The notes under the pieces: model-generated | Database searches by the model: none | Told to the model about the DNA's origin: nothing | Seen by the model: only the letters and a program-made list of their open reading frames with translations | Position numbers and translations under genes: made by a program | Shown: in pieces, positions 8,352-17,506 of the stretch | Layout of the letters: every line of letters starts with the position of its first letter | Numbering within the stretch: the first letter of the stretch is position 1 | Source: Companilactobacillus kimchii DSM 13961 = JCM 10707 | GTDB lineage: Bacteria; Bacillota; Bacilli; Lactobacillales; Lactobacillaceae | Direction: 5' to 3' | NCBI RefSeq assembly: GCF_001435445.1 | Contig: NZ_AZDH01000006.1 | Coordinates: 79,879-143,878, forward strand | DNA: 64,000 nt

Positions 8352-9264
8352 TTCTCTCACCCCTTAACACACTCTTTAAGATTACCATATCCTGAGGTAA
8401 AGGCGCCTTTAAATTTAACAACTCTTTTGTTACTGGATGAACGATTTGTAGATTATAACAGTGTAACGCCTGACGATGAATTCGAGAGTCAACTTTTTGG
8501 CTGTACATGTCATCGCCAATAATGGGGTGCCCAACCGCTGATAAATGTACTCTTATTTGATGGGTTCGTCCTGTTAACAATTTAAGCTCTAACAAACTAC
8601 CATTGTCGTAATTCTCCACTGTTTTATAAACAGTCTGTGACTTCTTCCCCATTTGATGATCAATTGTCCTTTTATAAAAAGCATCCGGATCGATACCTAT
8701 AGGCAAGTCAATTAATCCAGTAGTTGGTTGAATATGACCATAAATCATTGCTAAATAAAACTTTTGAAAATCTTCTGTATGAAGAATTTGATCTAACAAT
8801 GAATGTGCATACGACGTCTTTGCAAATACCATCAAACCTGAGGTGTCACGATCTAGACGGGTAACCAGATGAATCGTACTGTTTTCTTTTTTAGAAATTA
8901 AATATGCCTTAACTAAATTAGCCATTGTTTTACTATCACGAGCCTTAGCAGGTAAACTGGCTATCCCCGGCGGCTTGTTGACAACTAATAAATAGTTATC
9001 CTCAAAGATCACATCTACTGATCCTGTCATTGGTTTAATCAAATCAGACGGTTCCTCAGCATTAAGAACAATCAACATTTCGTCCCCATCATGTAATTGA
9101 AAATTAAAATGTCGTTGTTTATGATTGACAAAAATACGCCCACCCTTATTTTTCATATTGTGCAATTGACTAGAGGAAAACTTATGTTGCACGAGAAACT
9201 TACGGATGGTTTTTTTATCATGAGAATTGACTATAAATTTTAGGAAACGATTATTTTTTTTCAT
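8344..9264 (-). CDS. RluA/RluD-family pseudouridine synthase
   Basis: RNA pseudouridine synthase of 306 aa. The N-terminus (about 15-75) looks like an S4-type RNA-binding region (FLVQHKFSSSQLHNMKNKGGRIFVN), followed by the catalytic domain with RLDRDTSGLMVFAKT, where the Asp of the RLDRDTSG motif is the expected nucleophile, and the C-terminal LLTGRTHQIRVHLSAVGHPIIGD. The target uridines (23S rRNA or tRNA) cannot be told from sequence. It corresponds to B. subtilis yjbO by position: it starts inside the 3' end of nadK and overlaps mgtE, a gene order conserved in Firmicutes. Confidence 0.92.
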   Translation of the reverse strand: MKKNNRFLKFIVNSHDKKTIRKFLVQHKFSSSQLHNMKNKGGRIFVNHKQRHFNFQLHDGDEMLIVLNAEEPSDLIKPMTGSVDVIFEDNYLLVVNKPPGIASLPAKARDSKTMANLVKAYLISKKENSTIHLVTRLDRDTSGLMVFAKTSYAHSLLDQILHTEDFQKFYLAMIYGHIQPTTGLIDLPIGIDPDAFYKRTIDHQMGKKSQTVYKTVENYDNGSLLELKLLTGRTHQIRVHLSAVGHPIIGDDMYSQKVDSRIHRQALHCYNLQIVHPVTKELLNLKAPLPQDMVILKSVLRGERNG

Positions 9265-10063
9265 TTTGTGCTAAGAATGCTGTTTCTACTCTAGTCCAGA
9301 AGTGTCTATGACGATATTGGGCAAATTGGGCTCGTTGATAATTAAGTTTGATTGTAATCTTCTTAACATTTTTGAGCTTTGTAGTAATTCCATCACAACT
9401 AATAACGTAATCATCAGCTGTCTGCGGATAAAGATCAACTTGTTGATTGTGAGGAATAATGATTGGCGAAGAAATCGTCCGATAAACACGATTGTTAATC
9501 GACGCGATTTCAATCATTTGAAAGACACTAATTTTTGGATGAATTAAAGCACCACCAACTGATTTAGAATAAGCTGTTGAACCCGTTGGCGTTGAAAAAC
9601 AGAGTCCATCCCCACGAAAACTCTCAAAGAATTCTTTATCTAAGTCAACCCGCGTCTTCATAGTTAAAGAAGACAAACGTCTGACAACAGTTTCATTGAT
9701 AGCTATTCCATGAAAAAGTGAACCCTCTTTGTTTTCAACAACGATATCCAAAACAGGATAACTAGTTGAAGGGATATTATCCTGACACTCGATAATTCGT
9801 TTAGCTAATTCATCAATCTCTGTATCCGTCCAGTCAGAATAAAAGCCCAAATGACCAGTATGCAAAGCTAAAAATCTCACACTATCCAAATGTGCCGCAT
9901 AGGCGTGAAAGGTACTTAGAAGTGTCCCATCGCCTCCTACACTTATAACTAGTTGTGGATTACGACGATCCAAAATTAAACCAGCATTCAACAACTTACT
10001 ACGTAATTTATTTGCTGCTTGAACTGACTGTTCTTTATTATTATTATTAATCCATAATTTCAT
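9251..10063 (-). CDS. nadK: NAD kinase
   Basis: Phosphorylates NAD to NADP using ATP or polyphosphate; cytosolic, 270 aa, the usual length. The diagnostic GGDGT is at residues 43-47 (VISVGGDGTLLSTFH), with the second conserved block GIAINETVVRR and the Gly-rich DGLCFSTPTGSTAYSKSVGGALIHP. The ATG overlaps the stop of relQ by 4 nt, and its 3' end overlaps rluD by 14 nt, so the four genes are translated as a coupled unit. Pairing an alarmone synthetase with NAD kinase is a conserved Firmicute arrangement. Confidence 0.96.
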   Translation of the reverse strand: MKLWINNNNKEQSVQAANKLRSKLLNAGLILDRRNPQLVISVGGDGTLLSTFHAYAAHLDSVRFLALHTGHLGFYSDWTDTEIDELAKRIIECQDNIPSTSYPVLDIVVENKEGSLFHGIAINETVVRRLSSLTMKTRVDLDKEFFESFRGDGLCFSTPTGSTAYSKSVGGALIHPKISVFQMIEIASINNRVYRTISSPIIIPHNQQVDLYPQTADDYVISCDGITTKLKNVKKITIKLNYQRAQFAQYRHRHFWTRVETAFLAQNEKK

Positions 10064-10716
10064 TTTTTATCCTGCTCCGTTGGGCCATTTAAATCCCGTT
10101 TTCGATCTGTAAAGTATTGCTGAGCATCTTGAATTTCTTCTCGTATCTTGGACATCTCCTCATCCAACATGAAGGAAGCTTCAGCGGCTCGTTTCAAACG
10201 CTCGTTGATCTCTTCAGGAAAATCACCTTTATATTTATAATTTAACGAATGCTCAATTGTTGACCAGAAGTTCATTGCTAAAGTTCTAATTTGGATCTCA
10301 GCAAGGATGTTTATCTGTCCATTGGAAGTTTGAATTGGATACTCAATTACTACGTGATAAGAACGATAACCACTTGGCTTACTATTAGCAATGTAGTCAC
10401 GCTCTTCAATAACTCGCATATCTTCACGAATATGTAATAATTTAGCTACTTCATAAATATCTTCTACAAATTGACACTGGATTCTTATTCCCGCAATATC
10501 TTGCATATCCTGTTCCAATAATTCTTTAGAAATAAATCGGCGACGCATCTTTTCCTTAATACTATCAACCGTTTTAACACGTCCTGTCACAAATTCAATA
10601 GGAGAATGTTCATTTTTCTCAAGAAATTCTTTTCGTAGATTTCTAAATTTGATTTTTAACTCATCCACTGCCTGTGAATAAGGTATCAAAAACTCATTCC
10701 ATTTGATTTCTGACAT
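10060..10716 (-). CDS. relQ: Small alarmone synthetase RelQ (YjbM, GTP pyrophosphokinase)
   Basis: Synthetase-only (p)ppGpp enzyme of 218 aa that transfers pyrophosphate from ATP to GDP/GTP; no hydrolase domain is present. Visible are the substrate-binding RVKTVDSIKEKMRRR, DIAGIRIQCQF with the metal-site Asp, YIANSKPSGYRSYH (G-loop with the Tyr that stacks on GDP), and EIQIRTLAMNFWSTIEHSLNYK. The C-terminal helical part (about 170-218) fits the tetramerising region of the SAS1/RelQ class. The ATG at 10716 follows GCGAGG. First gene of the operon through mgtE. Confidence 0.95.
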   Translation of the reverse strand: MSEIKWNEFLIPYSQAVDELKIKFRNLRKEFLEKNEHSPIEFVTGRVKTVDSIKEKMRRRFISKELLEQDMQDIAGIRIQCQFVEDIYEVAKLLHIREDMRVIEERDYIANSKPSGYRSYHVVIEYPIQTSNGQINILAEIQIRTLAMNFWSTIEHSLNYKYKGDFPEEINERLKRAAEASFMLDEEMSKIREEIQDAQQYFTDRKRDLNGPTEQDKK

Positions 10717-10728
10717 AATAACCTCGCT

Positions 10729-10757
10729 TTAATATAAATATATCGTAGTTTTGTAAA
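10729..10757 (-). promoter_or_regulatory. Promoter of the relQ operon
   Basis: Minus strand TTTACA (10752-10757), 17-nt spacer, TATTAA (10729-10734), just upstream of the relQ ribosome binding site. Confidence 0.5.
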
Positions 10758-10801
10758 AGATTCATCTAAATATAAATATTACCAATCTTTGAGTTTAAAA
10801 T

Positions 10802-10830
10802 TTTACCTTTTTTAAAAATGTTGGTAGAAT
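10802..10830 (+). promoter_or_regulatory. Promoter of spxH
   Basis: TTTACC (10802-10807), 17-nt spacer, TAGAAT (10825-10830), 30 nt before the spxH start. Confidence 0.55.
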
Positions 10831-10860
10831 GACATTGCAATAGAGATGGAGGGAAACATA

Positions 10861-11514
10861 ATGTGGGAAGTATTTTTATATATTAATCCATTATGTTCGT
10901 ATTGTTTAAAAGTGGAACAAGCAATCATTGACTTCACTAGAAAACACGATATTGATACACAATATCATTTTGTGACGAACTATAATATGGCAACAATTAA
11001 CGATTATATTCAATTAAAAGGTTTCAAGATTACCGACATTAAGGAACGTACCTGTGCATCTCAAGATGTAATTGAAGCTGCAAAACTATATAAAGCAGCA
11101 TCCTGTCAGGGTAACAAAAAAGCACGTAACTTTTTAATGAATCTTCAAGAACAAGTAAATATTTTGAATAATCCCTTTGATGATAACACTATCAGACGCG
11201 TAATTAACAATAGTGGGCTTGATTACAAATCCATTATGACTGACAAAGAAAGCCAGTGTGTTAGCCAAGGCCTGAAACGTGATCAACAATTATCAATGGA
11301 AATGCATATTCAAAAAGCTCCAACAGCTGTGATTTTTGATTGTGAAGATGATGAAAAACCAGGTATGATGATCAACAACTTCGGAGAATCTACTTCTCAA
11401 GAAGATATTACTAATAACATTAACATCATGCTAGAAAGAGAACTTCCACAAGATATTGCCAGTAATGTTTCTACATCTGGAACAGTTATCAGTTTAGATA
11501 GATTTAGAAAATAG
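10861..11514 (+). CDS. spxH: ClpXP adaptor SpxH (YjbH), DsbA-like
   Basis: Cytosolic adaptor (217 aa) that, in B. subtilis and S. aureus, binds Spx and feeds it to ClpXP under non-stress conditions. The thioredoxin/DsbA-like N-terminus carries CSYC (Cys12, Cys15; YINPLCSYCLKVE), then a helical insert, and KAPTAVIFDCEDD near the cis-Pro position. A start at ATG 10861 is supported by GGAGGGAA at 10849-10856; an ATG at 10846 overlaps this site. The partner gene spx is in the same window at 16.1-16.5 kb, and the spx-mecA-coiA-spxH order matches B. subtilis, which supports the assignment. Confidence 0.85.
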   Translation: MWEVFLYINPLCSYCLKVEQAIIDFTRKHDIDTQYHFVTNYNMATINDYIQLKGFKITDIKERTCASQDVIEAAKLYKAASCQGNKKARNFLMNLQEQVNILNNPFDDNTIRRVINNSGLDYKSIMTDKESQCVSQGLKRDQQLSMEMHIQKAPTAVIFDCEDDEKPGMMINNFGESTSQEDITNNINIMLERELPQDIASNVSTSGTVISLDRFRK

Positions 11515-11528
11515 TTTTACCAATAAAT

Positions 11529-11574
11529 ATAGCTACTAGATCCTTACAATGGGGTTTCTAGTAGCTATTTTTTT
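11529..11574. terminator. Bidirectional terminator between spxH and coiA
   Basis: ATAGCTACTAGA (11529-11540) pairs perfectly with TCTAGTAGCTAT (11557-11568), followed by a T-run on + and flanked by A/T on the other side. The coiA stop codon lies inside the hairpin. Confidence 0.85.
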
Positions 11575-12425
11575 AACAATGGTTGCTTCAATCGCTTAGG
11601 CATTTGACCACAACGTCTTTGCCAAGCTGGATTAGCAAATATAGGAAATTCAGCTTCAAATTTATCTTCTTTGAGATACTCTTCTACAGTCATTTTGTGT
11701 ACTGTATAAAAGTTTAATTTGAACTTTTGTGATACTGAATCGTTCTTTTTTCGAATTTTCTTTAACCAGCGTTTATCAGTATATATTCTCGATTTTTGAA
11801 TTAATTTTGGTCGAAATATAAACAACTTACAAAATTCTGTCCTTGGAAAAATCTTTTTCCGATAAACCACTTTATTAAATGGACCGATGAATTCAATATT
11901 ATAAAAAAGTGTCATTATCCCTTGATGTGAATCTAGAGTTAATAGATAAAATCGCCAGGTTTTATTATAAGAAATAAATTTTAAATGCTCACGTCCTAAT
12001 TTACTTTTTAAATAATGACCGCCTAAGATCCAGATATTTCTTATTCCTGCACTACGATATCCAACAACTCTCTTAGTCAAAATACCAACATTGATCTGTG
12101 CACACTGATACTCAACCGCAAAATTTTCATTAACTAAAATATCTGGACGCTGTTTAATTTTTGACAAATAAACCTCACTTGCTAAAGATTGCAGATTCAA
12201 TTTACTTAATTCACTCATTAATAATTTTTTACCTTTTTGATGAATCAGGCGCTCATTTATTTCATTATTACATTTATTTCTGTGTCGAAAATAAATTCGT
12301 GATTCTGTAATGATTAATTTCACCCTTTGTTTACAATGACAACAATAATAATTATTCCCTTTTTTTGCCTGCAGTGCATCAACTAATAATCCCGTTTCAT
12401 TTAAAGCAGCATACACTTCTATCAC
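11565..12425 (-). CDS. coiA: Competence protein CoiA family
   Basis: Late competence protein thought to help process or recombine incoming single-stranded DNA. It has 286 aa: N-terminal zinc-ribbon-like YYCCHCKQRVKLI, then YFRHRNKC, and a nuclease-like core with ERLIHQKGKKLL, QRPDILVNENFAVEYQCAQIN (the D...EYQ arrangement of PD-(D/E)XK-type enzymes), RVVGYRSAGIRNIWILGG. The C-terminal half is basic and less recognisable. It lies downstream of mecA, as in Bacillus. A com regulon (comK/comX box) was not seen upstream. Whether the strain is transformable is unknown. Confidence 0.85.
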   Translation of the reverse strand: MIEVYAALNETGLLVDALQAKKGNNYYCCHCKQRVKLIITESRIYFRHRNKCNNEINERLIHQKGKKLLMSELSKLNLQSLASEVYLSKIKQRPDILVNENFAVEYQCAQINVGILTKRVVGYRSAGIRNIWILGGHYLKSKLGREHLKFISYNKTWRFYLLTLDSHQGIMTLFYNIEFIGPFNKVVYRKKIFPRTEFCKLFIFRPKLIQKSRIYTDKRWLKKIRKKNDSVSQKFKLNFYTVHKMTVEEYLKEDKFEAEFPIFANPAWQRRCGQMPKRLKQPLLKK

Positions 12426-12442
12426 CTCTAGATAAAATTACG

Positions 12443-12472
12443 TAAAAAAAAGCCAACCCCGATTGAGTTGGT
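12443..12472 (-). terminator. Terminator after mecA
   Basis: Minus strand CCAAC...GTTGG stem followed by GCTTTTTTTT, 10-30 nt past the mecA stop and ahead of coiA. Confidence 0.75.
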
Positions 12473-12473
12473 T

Positions 12474-13148
12474 TTATTTTTTATCAAAATAATATCTAGT
12501 AAGTTCCAACGCTGTCTTGGACATAATTTCCTTACCATACTCTGATAAGACAGCTGCTGTGACCTTTGTTTTAAAGCTATACTCACTAAGTAAAGCCAAA
12601 ACATCACTATAAGTCATTTCATGCATTTCATCTGTAAACAGAATCAATTGCAAGTAATATTTATTGTCATATTCCCAAAGATTTGAAATTCCACTTTCTA
12701 AGTGTAATAAATCAGCCAATTGGACATAGTCCTCAAAGTCTTTAAATTCAACAATAACCGTCTTCGTAGGTGTATCTGGGTCATTCAAATATGGTGCTGT
12801 ATCACTATCATATTCCTCAGTACCCATTTTTGCCTCGTTAGTATCATCATTATTATTAACGACCGAACCTTGTAGCCCATTTAATGGCAATGAATCTGTA
12901 TCTTCAGAATCATCACTCTTGCTGATTAACAGCTCCAAACCCGCTTTGTTTGGCATTATTTGGAAAGTAACTGGTTCATTATTCGTAAAGACATGATCCT
13001 TATCAACTTCATCCAAAATACTGTAAAAGAACGATTCGATTTGTTTCTTGTTACCCAACAAATCTAAAACAGTTACACCACGTTCTTGTAAATCTTCCGT
13101 ACTAAGAATGACTCTGATTGTATTCTCATTAAGTCGATCCATCTCCAT
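12474..13148 (-). CDS. mecA: Clp adaptor protein MecA
   Basis: Adaptor that targets substrates (ComK, ComX or others by species) to the ClpC/ClpP machine and promotes ClpC hexamer assembly. Two-domain layout: N-terminal substrate-binding domain (about 1-85, starting MEMDRLNENTIRVIL), a variable acidic linker (about 90-130), and the C-terminal Clp-binding domain (about 135-224) with TKTVIVEFKDFEDYVQLADLL and SNLWEYDNKYYLQLI. I choose ATG 13148 because the product then begins MEM like other MecA proteins and GAGGTG lies 7 nt upstream; GTG 13157 and ATG 13151 are alternatives. Confidence 0.92.
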   Translation of the reverse strand: MEMDRLNENTIRVILSTEDLQERGVTVLDLLGNKKQIESFFYSILDEVDKDHVFTNNEPVTFQIMPNKAGLELLISKSDDSEDTDSLPLNGLQGSVVNNNDDTNEAKMGTEEYDSDTAPYLNDPDTPTKTVIVEFKDFEDYVQLADLLHLESGISNLWEYDNKYYLQLILFTDEMHEMTYSDVLALLSEYSFKTKVTAAVLSEYGKEIMSKTALELTRYYFDKK

Positions 13149-13274
13149 CATAGTCACCTCAATTCTGTATCTACATTCTAACAGTCTTATAAACTATTTC
13201 AACTATCATATACCGATAATTCGAGTCATTCAAATAATATACTAAAACTCGAAAAGCTAGTCAAAAATAACGAC

Positions 13275-15896
13275 TTATAAGCTGTTAACCATAGTCCAAT
13301 TTAAGGTGGTTGAATAATTATCGCTCTTAGCGTACGGCTCATTGTTCATATCTAAAAGGATTCCACTATCATCATCCCAGTCAATTGAACTAACTCCATC
13401 AGGAATTTCATCCTCATAAACTGTTGTTGGAGTATCTGACAGAATTTGACTACTCTTTTTCTTTTCACGATAGACCAAAGCATTTTCTAGAGTATTTTGT
13501 CCATCTGCCGTAGTTAAGGGTTCAGATAAGGACACTGTGATCTTTGATACAACCTTATCAGCCGGATAATTATTATTATTAATTGTTATAGCAAAATCTT
13601 TATTTTTCCGATGAAAAACCTGTGGTGCATTATTGATCGTACCAAAATCAATATCCGGTACTTGCATTTTTATATTAATAATTGGATGTTGCTGCCAAAC
13701 ATACGTAGTAATTGGATTACCTACGTTGGAAAATTGATCAACAATTTCTTGTGCTGAAAAGAGATTTCCCACTGGTTGATGGTCAGAACCTCCATTTGCA
13801 TAATCAACCTTTTGCCATTTATCACTAATTGCACTATAAGATTCAGAAGTTGATGAATCATTAATTTCTTTACCTACGACAGGAGTTGGAAATTGAACTC
13901 CAGTCGTATTTGGCTGCCCTTGAAGATTTTTCATAACTGATTTAGAACCAAGCGTAATCTTCCACAGATTACTTTCTGCGCCAAAGAAATAATTCATATC
14001 AGTTGCATTAGTGGTATCCAATCCTGAGAGATCGACTGTTTCTAGACCAGAGGTACTATTCAACATTGCATAAAAATTTTTCACATTAGGAGTATTCCAT
14101 TTAGAGAAATCTAATTTTTTCAAAGAAGATGCATTCCAAAACATCCCATACATTGTTATCGCACTAGTAACATTCCAGTTTTCAATGGGCAAACTCTCCA
14201 ACGCACTAGAACCATAAAAGGTCGAATAAAAGCTCTTAACTTTAGACACATCCCAATTAACCAACGGTATCGTCTTAACCTTAGTATTTCTTGAAAATGT
14301 CGAATTTAAATCAGTCAGGGACGAAGTATTCCAATCCTTCAAGAAATCAAAATTCGATATCGATGTTCCTAGGAACATACGGTTCATGTTCTCAACTTTT
14401 GAGGTATCCCAATCAACAATATTTAAACCATCAAAGTCAGTAATAACCGAGCCACTGAATAATGATGTCATATCAACCACCGAACTAGTGTCAAACGTAC
14501 CAATTATCTTTTGCAATTTAGTAGTTCCCATAAATACGCTGCTTAAGTCTTTCACATTGGAAGTATCATACTGTGATAAATCAATCGTTTTGAATCCTGT
14601 TCCTGAAAACATAGAACCCATATACAAAGTTTTATCAGTAACTAAAGTTTCATATCCTTTCAACGTATCTTCGTTGAGTAATTTATCATTGTTAAACATA
14701 CTCTTCACATTGTTTAACTTTGGAGTACTCCAATTGGACAAATCTAATTCTGCCAAATTAGAACAATTGCCGAACATTGAGTACATTGAAGTGACATTTG
14801 AGACATTCCAATCATTTACCATCGAAAGATCACTATCGGTTACCCCTGCAAACATTGAAGACATATTTTCTACACCCGAAGTATCCCATGCTTTAATTCC
14901 TTTAACTTGTGAAACGTTACTATCACCATTAAACATTGAGGACATGTCTGTAACTTTACCTATATTCCATTTGCTTAAATCCAACTCATTAAACTTACTT
15001 CCATTAAATAAGCTTGACATATCCGTAACATTAGAAACATCCCAATCCCTGATATCATCAGGATTATTTTTAATGAAATTTACGTTCTGAAATGTTGACC
15101 TCATAGAAGTTATATTGGATGTATCCAAACCTTTTAATCCAATTATTTCACCAGGAACCCCCAGAAAAAGAAGATTTAAACTGTCAGCTTTAGAAGTATC
15201 GAACCCCGATATATTAAGATACTCTAACGAACGACAATTCATAAACATACTAGAAAAGCTATTTACTTGACTAGTATCAAAGTTCGACAAATCCAAGCTT
15301 TTTAAAGAATTATTATCGTAAAACATACTACTGAGCCAATTAACTTTGGGTGTTCTCCAAGTTTCAAGACCAATTATTTCTGTTAATGTTTTATCACCAC
15401 TAAACATGTATCCCAATGTCCTAGCTGCTGATACATCTAAATTGGTTACATCAATTGTCGTAACATTTTCTAAATTTGAAAAAACTCCATTATCACCATT
15501 TGACGTAACAAAGTCACCATTTACCTTTACCCCATCTTCTACATAAACACTTTTAATTGAACTAGCGTAATTCTTCCAATTGCCCACACCGTAAGCTAAT
15601 TGCCCCGCATGAACCGTTAATTTTCCTGCACTGTCAATATCCCAATTAGCTGTACCATTGACGCCGCTATACGTGATTGTCGCTGCTGTGGGTACCAAAT
15701 CATCAGTTTGTGCAAGAGATTCATTGTTCATTAAATTGGCGGCATTCTGATTTAACAGTTGTTGCACATCATTTGTCGTAGCTGCTTGTATATTACTTGT
15801 CTCAAAAACGGTCATACTCAAGATTTCCAAAAGTAGTATCACCGACAATATGACAAAATTGTTTTTATTCGAAATGAATCTTCTGAATATATGCAT
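13275..15896 (-). CDS. BspA-like (DUF285) repeat secreted protein with degenerate WxL-like C-terminus
   Basis: Predicted extracellular protein of about 873 aa. A hydrophobic signal segment lies at about residues 14-38, ending near NIQAA. The middle (about 100-690) is a run of roughly 24-residue DUF285/BspA units of the form MSSMFxxxxxLxxLDLSxWDTSxV, with Trp/Phe-Asp-Thr-Ser repeated many times. The last 130 residues carry DIDFGTINN and end GILLDMN...TTLNWTMVNSL, resembling the second half of a WxL wall-binding domain; there is no LPXTG. Such proteins bind host or food matrices in other bacteria; the ligand here is unknown. ATG 15896 sits 5 nt from AAGGTGG; a GTG at 15905 overlaps that site. 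It separates spx from mecA. Confidence 0.85.
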   Translation of the reverse strand: MHIFRRFISNKNNFVILSVILLLEILSMTVFETSNIQAATTNDVQQLLNQNAANLMNNESLAQTDDLVPTAATITYSGVNGTANWDIDSAGKLTVHAGQLAYGVGNWKNYASSIKSVYVEDGVKVNGDFVTSNGDNGVFSNLENVTTIDVTNLDVSAARTLGYMFSGDKTLTEIIGLETWRTPKVNWLSSMFYDNNSLKSLDLSNFDTSQVNSFSSMFMNCRSLEYLNISGFDTSKADSLNLLFLGVPGEIIGLKGLDTSNITSMRSTFQNVNFIKNNPDDIRDWDVSNVTDMSSLFNGSKFNELDLSKWNIGKVTDMSSMFNGDSNVSQVKGIKAWDTSGVENMSSMFAGVTDSDLSMVNDWNVSNVTSMYSMFGNCSNLAELDLSNWSTPKLNNVKSMFNNDKLLNEDTLKGYETLVTDKTLYMGSMFSGTGFKTIDLSQYDTSNVKDLSSVFMGTTKLQKIIGTFDTSSVVDMTSLFSGSVITDFDGLNIVDWDTSKVENMNRMFLGTSISNFDFLKDWNTSSLTDLNSTFSRNTKVKTIPLVNWDVSKVKSFYSTFYGSSALESLPIENWNVTSAITMYGMFWNASSLKKLDFSKWNTPNVKNFYAMLNSTSGLETVDLSGLDTTNATDMNYFFGAESNLWKITLGSKSVMKNLQGQPNTTGVQFPTPVVGKEINDSSTSESYSAISDKWQKVDYANGGSDHQPVGNLFSAQEIVDQFSNVGNPITTYVWQQHPIINIKMQVPDIDFGTINNAPQVFHRKNKDFAITINNNNYPADKVVSKITVSLSEPLTTADGQNTLENALVYREKKKSSQILSDTPTTVYEDEIPDGVSSIDWDDDSGILLDMNNEPYAKSDNYSTTLNWTMVNSL

Positions 15897-15902
15897 AATG
15901 TC

Positions 15903-15938
15903 CACCTTGAAATCGTTTTCTTAAGGTGAATTATATCA
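15903..15938 (-). promoter_or_regulatory. Extended -10 promoter with cre-like site inside a dyad, BspA-like gene
   Basis: Minus strand TGATATAAT (extended -10, 15930-15938). Just downstream lies a 13/14 match to the CcpA cre consensus, TGAAATCGTTTTCT (15908-15921), enclosed by the inverted repeat CACCTT / AAGGTG (15903-15908 and 15923-15928). CcpA roadblock repression is a plausible reading. Confidence 0.45.
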
Positions 15939-16040
15939 AATGTCATGAATATACTTTTTCAATTAATATAAATATATTTGTTCTATTGTGAATAAATTCT
16001 TTAAAAGATTGTTCAAAAAGTTCTCATCAATTTTGGCGAC

Positions 16041-16073
16041 AAAAAAAGAGCACTTCCGCTAGGAAATGCTCTG
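16041..16073 (-). terminator. Terminator after spx
   Basis: Minus strand GAGCA-T-TTCC / GGAA-G-TGCTC stem followed by TTTTTTT. Confidence 0.85.
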
Positions 16074-16081
16074 TTCATATT

Positions 16082-16480
16082 TTATAATCCAGCCATTAAT
16101 TGAGCCTTTTGAAGTTCCATAGTTCTAACACTTCTAGGCAAGAATCTTCTGATTTCGTCCTCATTAAAGCCAACTTGAAGACGTTTATCATCCATAATAA
16201 TAGGACGTTTTAACAAACCAGGGTTTGTTTGAACTAGATCTAACAATTGATCAATTGTTAAATCGTCCAAATTAACCTTAAGGTTTTGGAATGCCTTTGA
16301 ACGTGTAGAAATAATTTCTTCCGTACCGTTCTCAGTCATTTGTAAAACTTGTTTAATTTCTTGCTTATTTAAAGGTTCAGAGTAAATGTTTCTTTCTTTG
16401 TAAGGAATGTCATGATCCTCGAGCCAAGCCTTGGCTTTACGACATGATGTGCAACTTGGAGATGTATAAATGGTTACCAT
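16082..16480 (-). CDS. spx: Redox-sensing transcriptional regulator Spx
   Basis: ArsC-family regulator (132 aa) that binds the alpha C-terminal domain of RNA polymerase and switches on the thiol-stress regulon. The redox switch CTSC is at Cys10/Cys13, followed by the typical [26 protein letters not shown] and [25 protein letters not shown], with the conserved RPI motif. Full length. Proteolysis is normally controlled by SpxH plus ClpXP, and spxH is 5 kb away. The 258-nt region upstream of the start contains a weak promoter (TACAAT at 16531-16536 on the minus strand) and no gene that I can support. Confidence 0.95.
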   Translation of the reverse strand: MVTIYTSPSCTSCRKAKAWLEDHDIPYKERNIYSEPLNKQEIKQVLQMTENGTEEIISTRSKAFQNLKVNLDDLTIDQLLDLVQTNPGLLKRPIIMDDKRLQVGFNEDEIRRFLPRSVRTMELQKAQLMAGL

Positions 16481-16738
16481 ATATAATCTCTCCTTTCCTG
16501 TGTAGTATCAAACTCTTTAAACACAATAATATTGTAACCCATTGCATTAATAAAATCTATAGTTTTTCAATAAAAAGTTACGAATATTTGTTCGAAAATC
16601 GTTTAATTGTGAAAACATGTACCCAATAAATAGCCGTTTATGTATTTTTTTCACAAATAACATAAATTCAGATTAATTTATTGTATTAGTTATTAATTAT
16701 AGTACTTTCATTGAAAATAGAATCCTATCACTCTGCGA

Positions 16739-17464
16739 TTAAACTTCGATTTCTAATCCTTGGAAGGCGTTCACGACTGGAATTTCTCCTGCATATTTTT
16801 GTGATTGACTTAACATTGTCTCAACATCAACTGTTTGAGGTAAATGACTGATCATAAGACGTTTGACGTTGGCATCTTTAGCTAAGGTACCAGCTTCTTT
16901 TGTATTTAAGTGCCATTTACGACCAGTTACGTCTTCTGGGAAATTAGTATCAGCAATTAATAAATCTGCATCTTTACTAAAGTCGACTAAACCGTCAAAA
17001 TATGTGGTGTCAGCTGTATAAACGATTACCTTACCTTTACTATCGGTAATTCTCATCGCATAAGCTGGAACTGGATGAACTGTTCTGAGAAATTCGAATT
17101 TTAATGTTCCAATCTCAGTTGGTTCATAGTCGTTATAGGCGATTCCTTTAGTTGCATTAGATTCTGTCAGTTGAGCAAAGTTGACAAAATCTTGTGTATG
17201 ACCATAAATAGGTAGTGGATTTTCTTTTTTAGCAGCGAGCCAATTGTACTGCAGAACACCCACATCTGCTGTATGATCATGGTGATAATGGGATAAAACA
17301 ACAGCATCTAAATCAGTTGGTTGCATGTAGTTAGATAGTGAATTCAAAACACCACTACCACAATCGATCAACAAATTCTTACCGTCGTTTTGCAATAAGT
17401 ATCCAGAAGTACCAATTCCTTTATAAGGATACCCTCCGTAAAAACCTAATACTGTAACTAACAT
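16739..17464 (-). CDS. MBL-fold metallo-hydrolase (RNase Z/YhfI-like)
   Basis: Metallo-beta-lactamase fold hydrolase, 241 aa. Metal ligands are visible: the SHYHHDHTADV motif (HxHxDH), a further His in RTVHPVPAYAMRI, an Asp in YTADTTYFDG and LIADTNFPED, and a late His in LMISHLPQTV. N-terminal GSGVLNSL and ILLQNDGKNLLIDCGSG resemble the single-domain YhfI/ElaC group. The substrate is not known; phosphodiester hydrolysis is likely by family. ATG 17464 is chosen because GGAGG lies 7 nt upstream; the TTG at 17476 overlaps the site. Divergent from the HmoB-like gene. Confidence 0.85.
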   Translation of the reverse strand: MLVTVLGFYGGYPYKGIGTSGYLLQNDGKNLLIDCGSGVLNSLSNYMQPTDLDAVVLSHYHHDHTADVGVLQYNWLAAKKENPLPIYGHTQDFVNFAQLTESNATKGIAYNDYEPTEIGTLKFEFLRTVHPVPAYAMRITDSKGKVIVYTADTTYFDGLVDFSKDADLLIADTNFPEDVTGRKWHLNTKEAGTLAKDANVKRLMISHLPQTVDVETMLSQSQKYAGEIPVVNAFQGLEIEV

Positions 17465-17506
17465 AGAAACCTCCAAAAAATTTAAATTGAAAGGATTTCA
17501 ATAATT

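Noticed and set aside
14386..15090. 234-codon open frame on the + strand opposite the BspA-like gene
   Set aside because: It mirrors the repeated codons of the DUF285 units on the other strand, has no ribosome binding site and no recognisable protein features.
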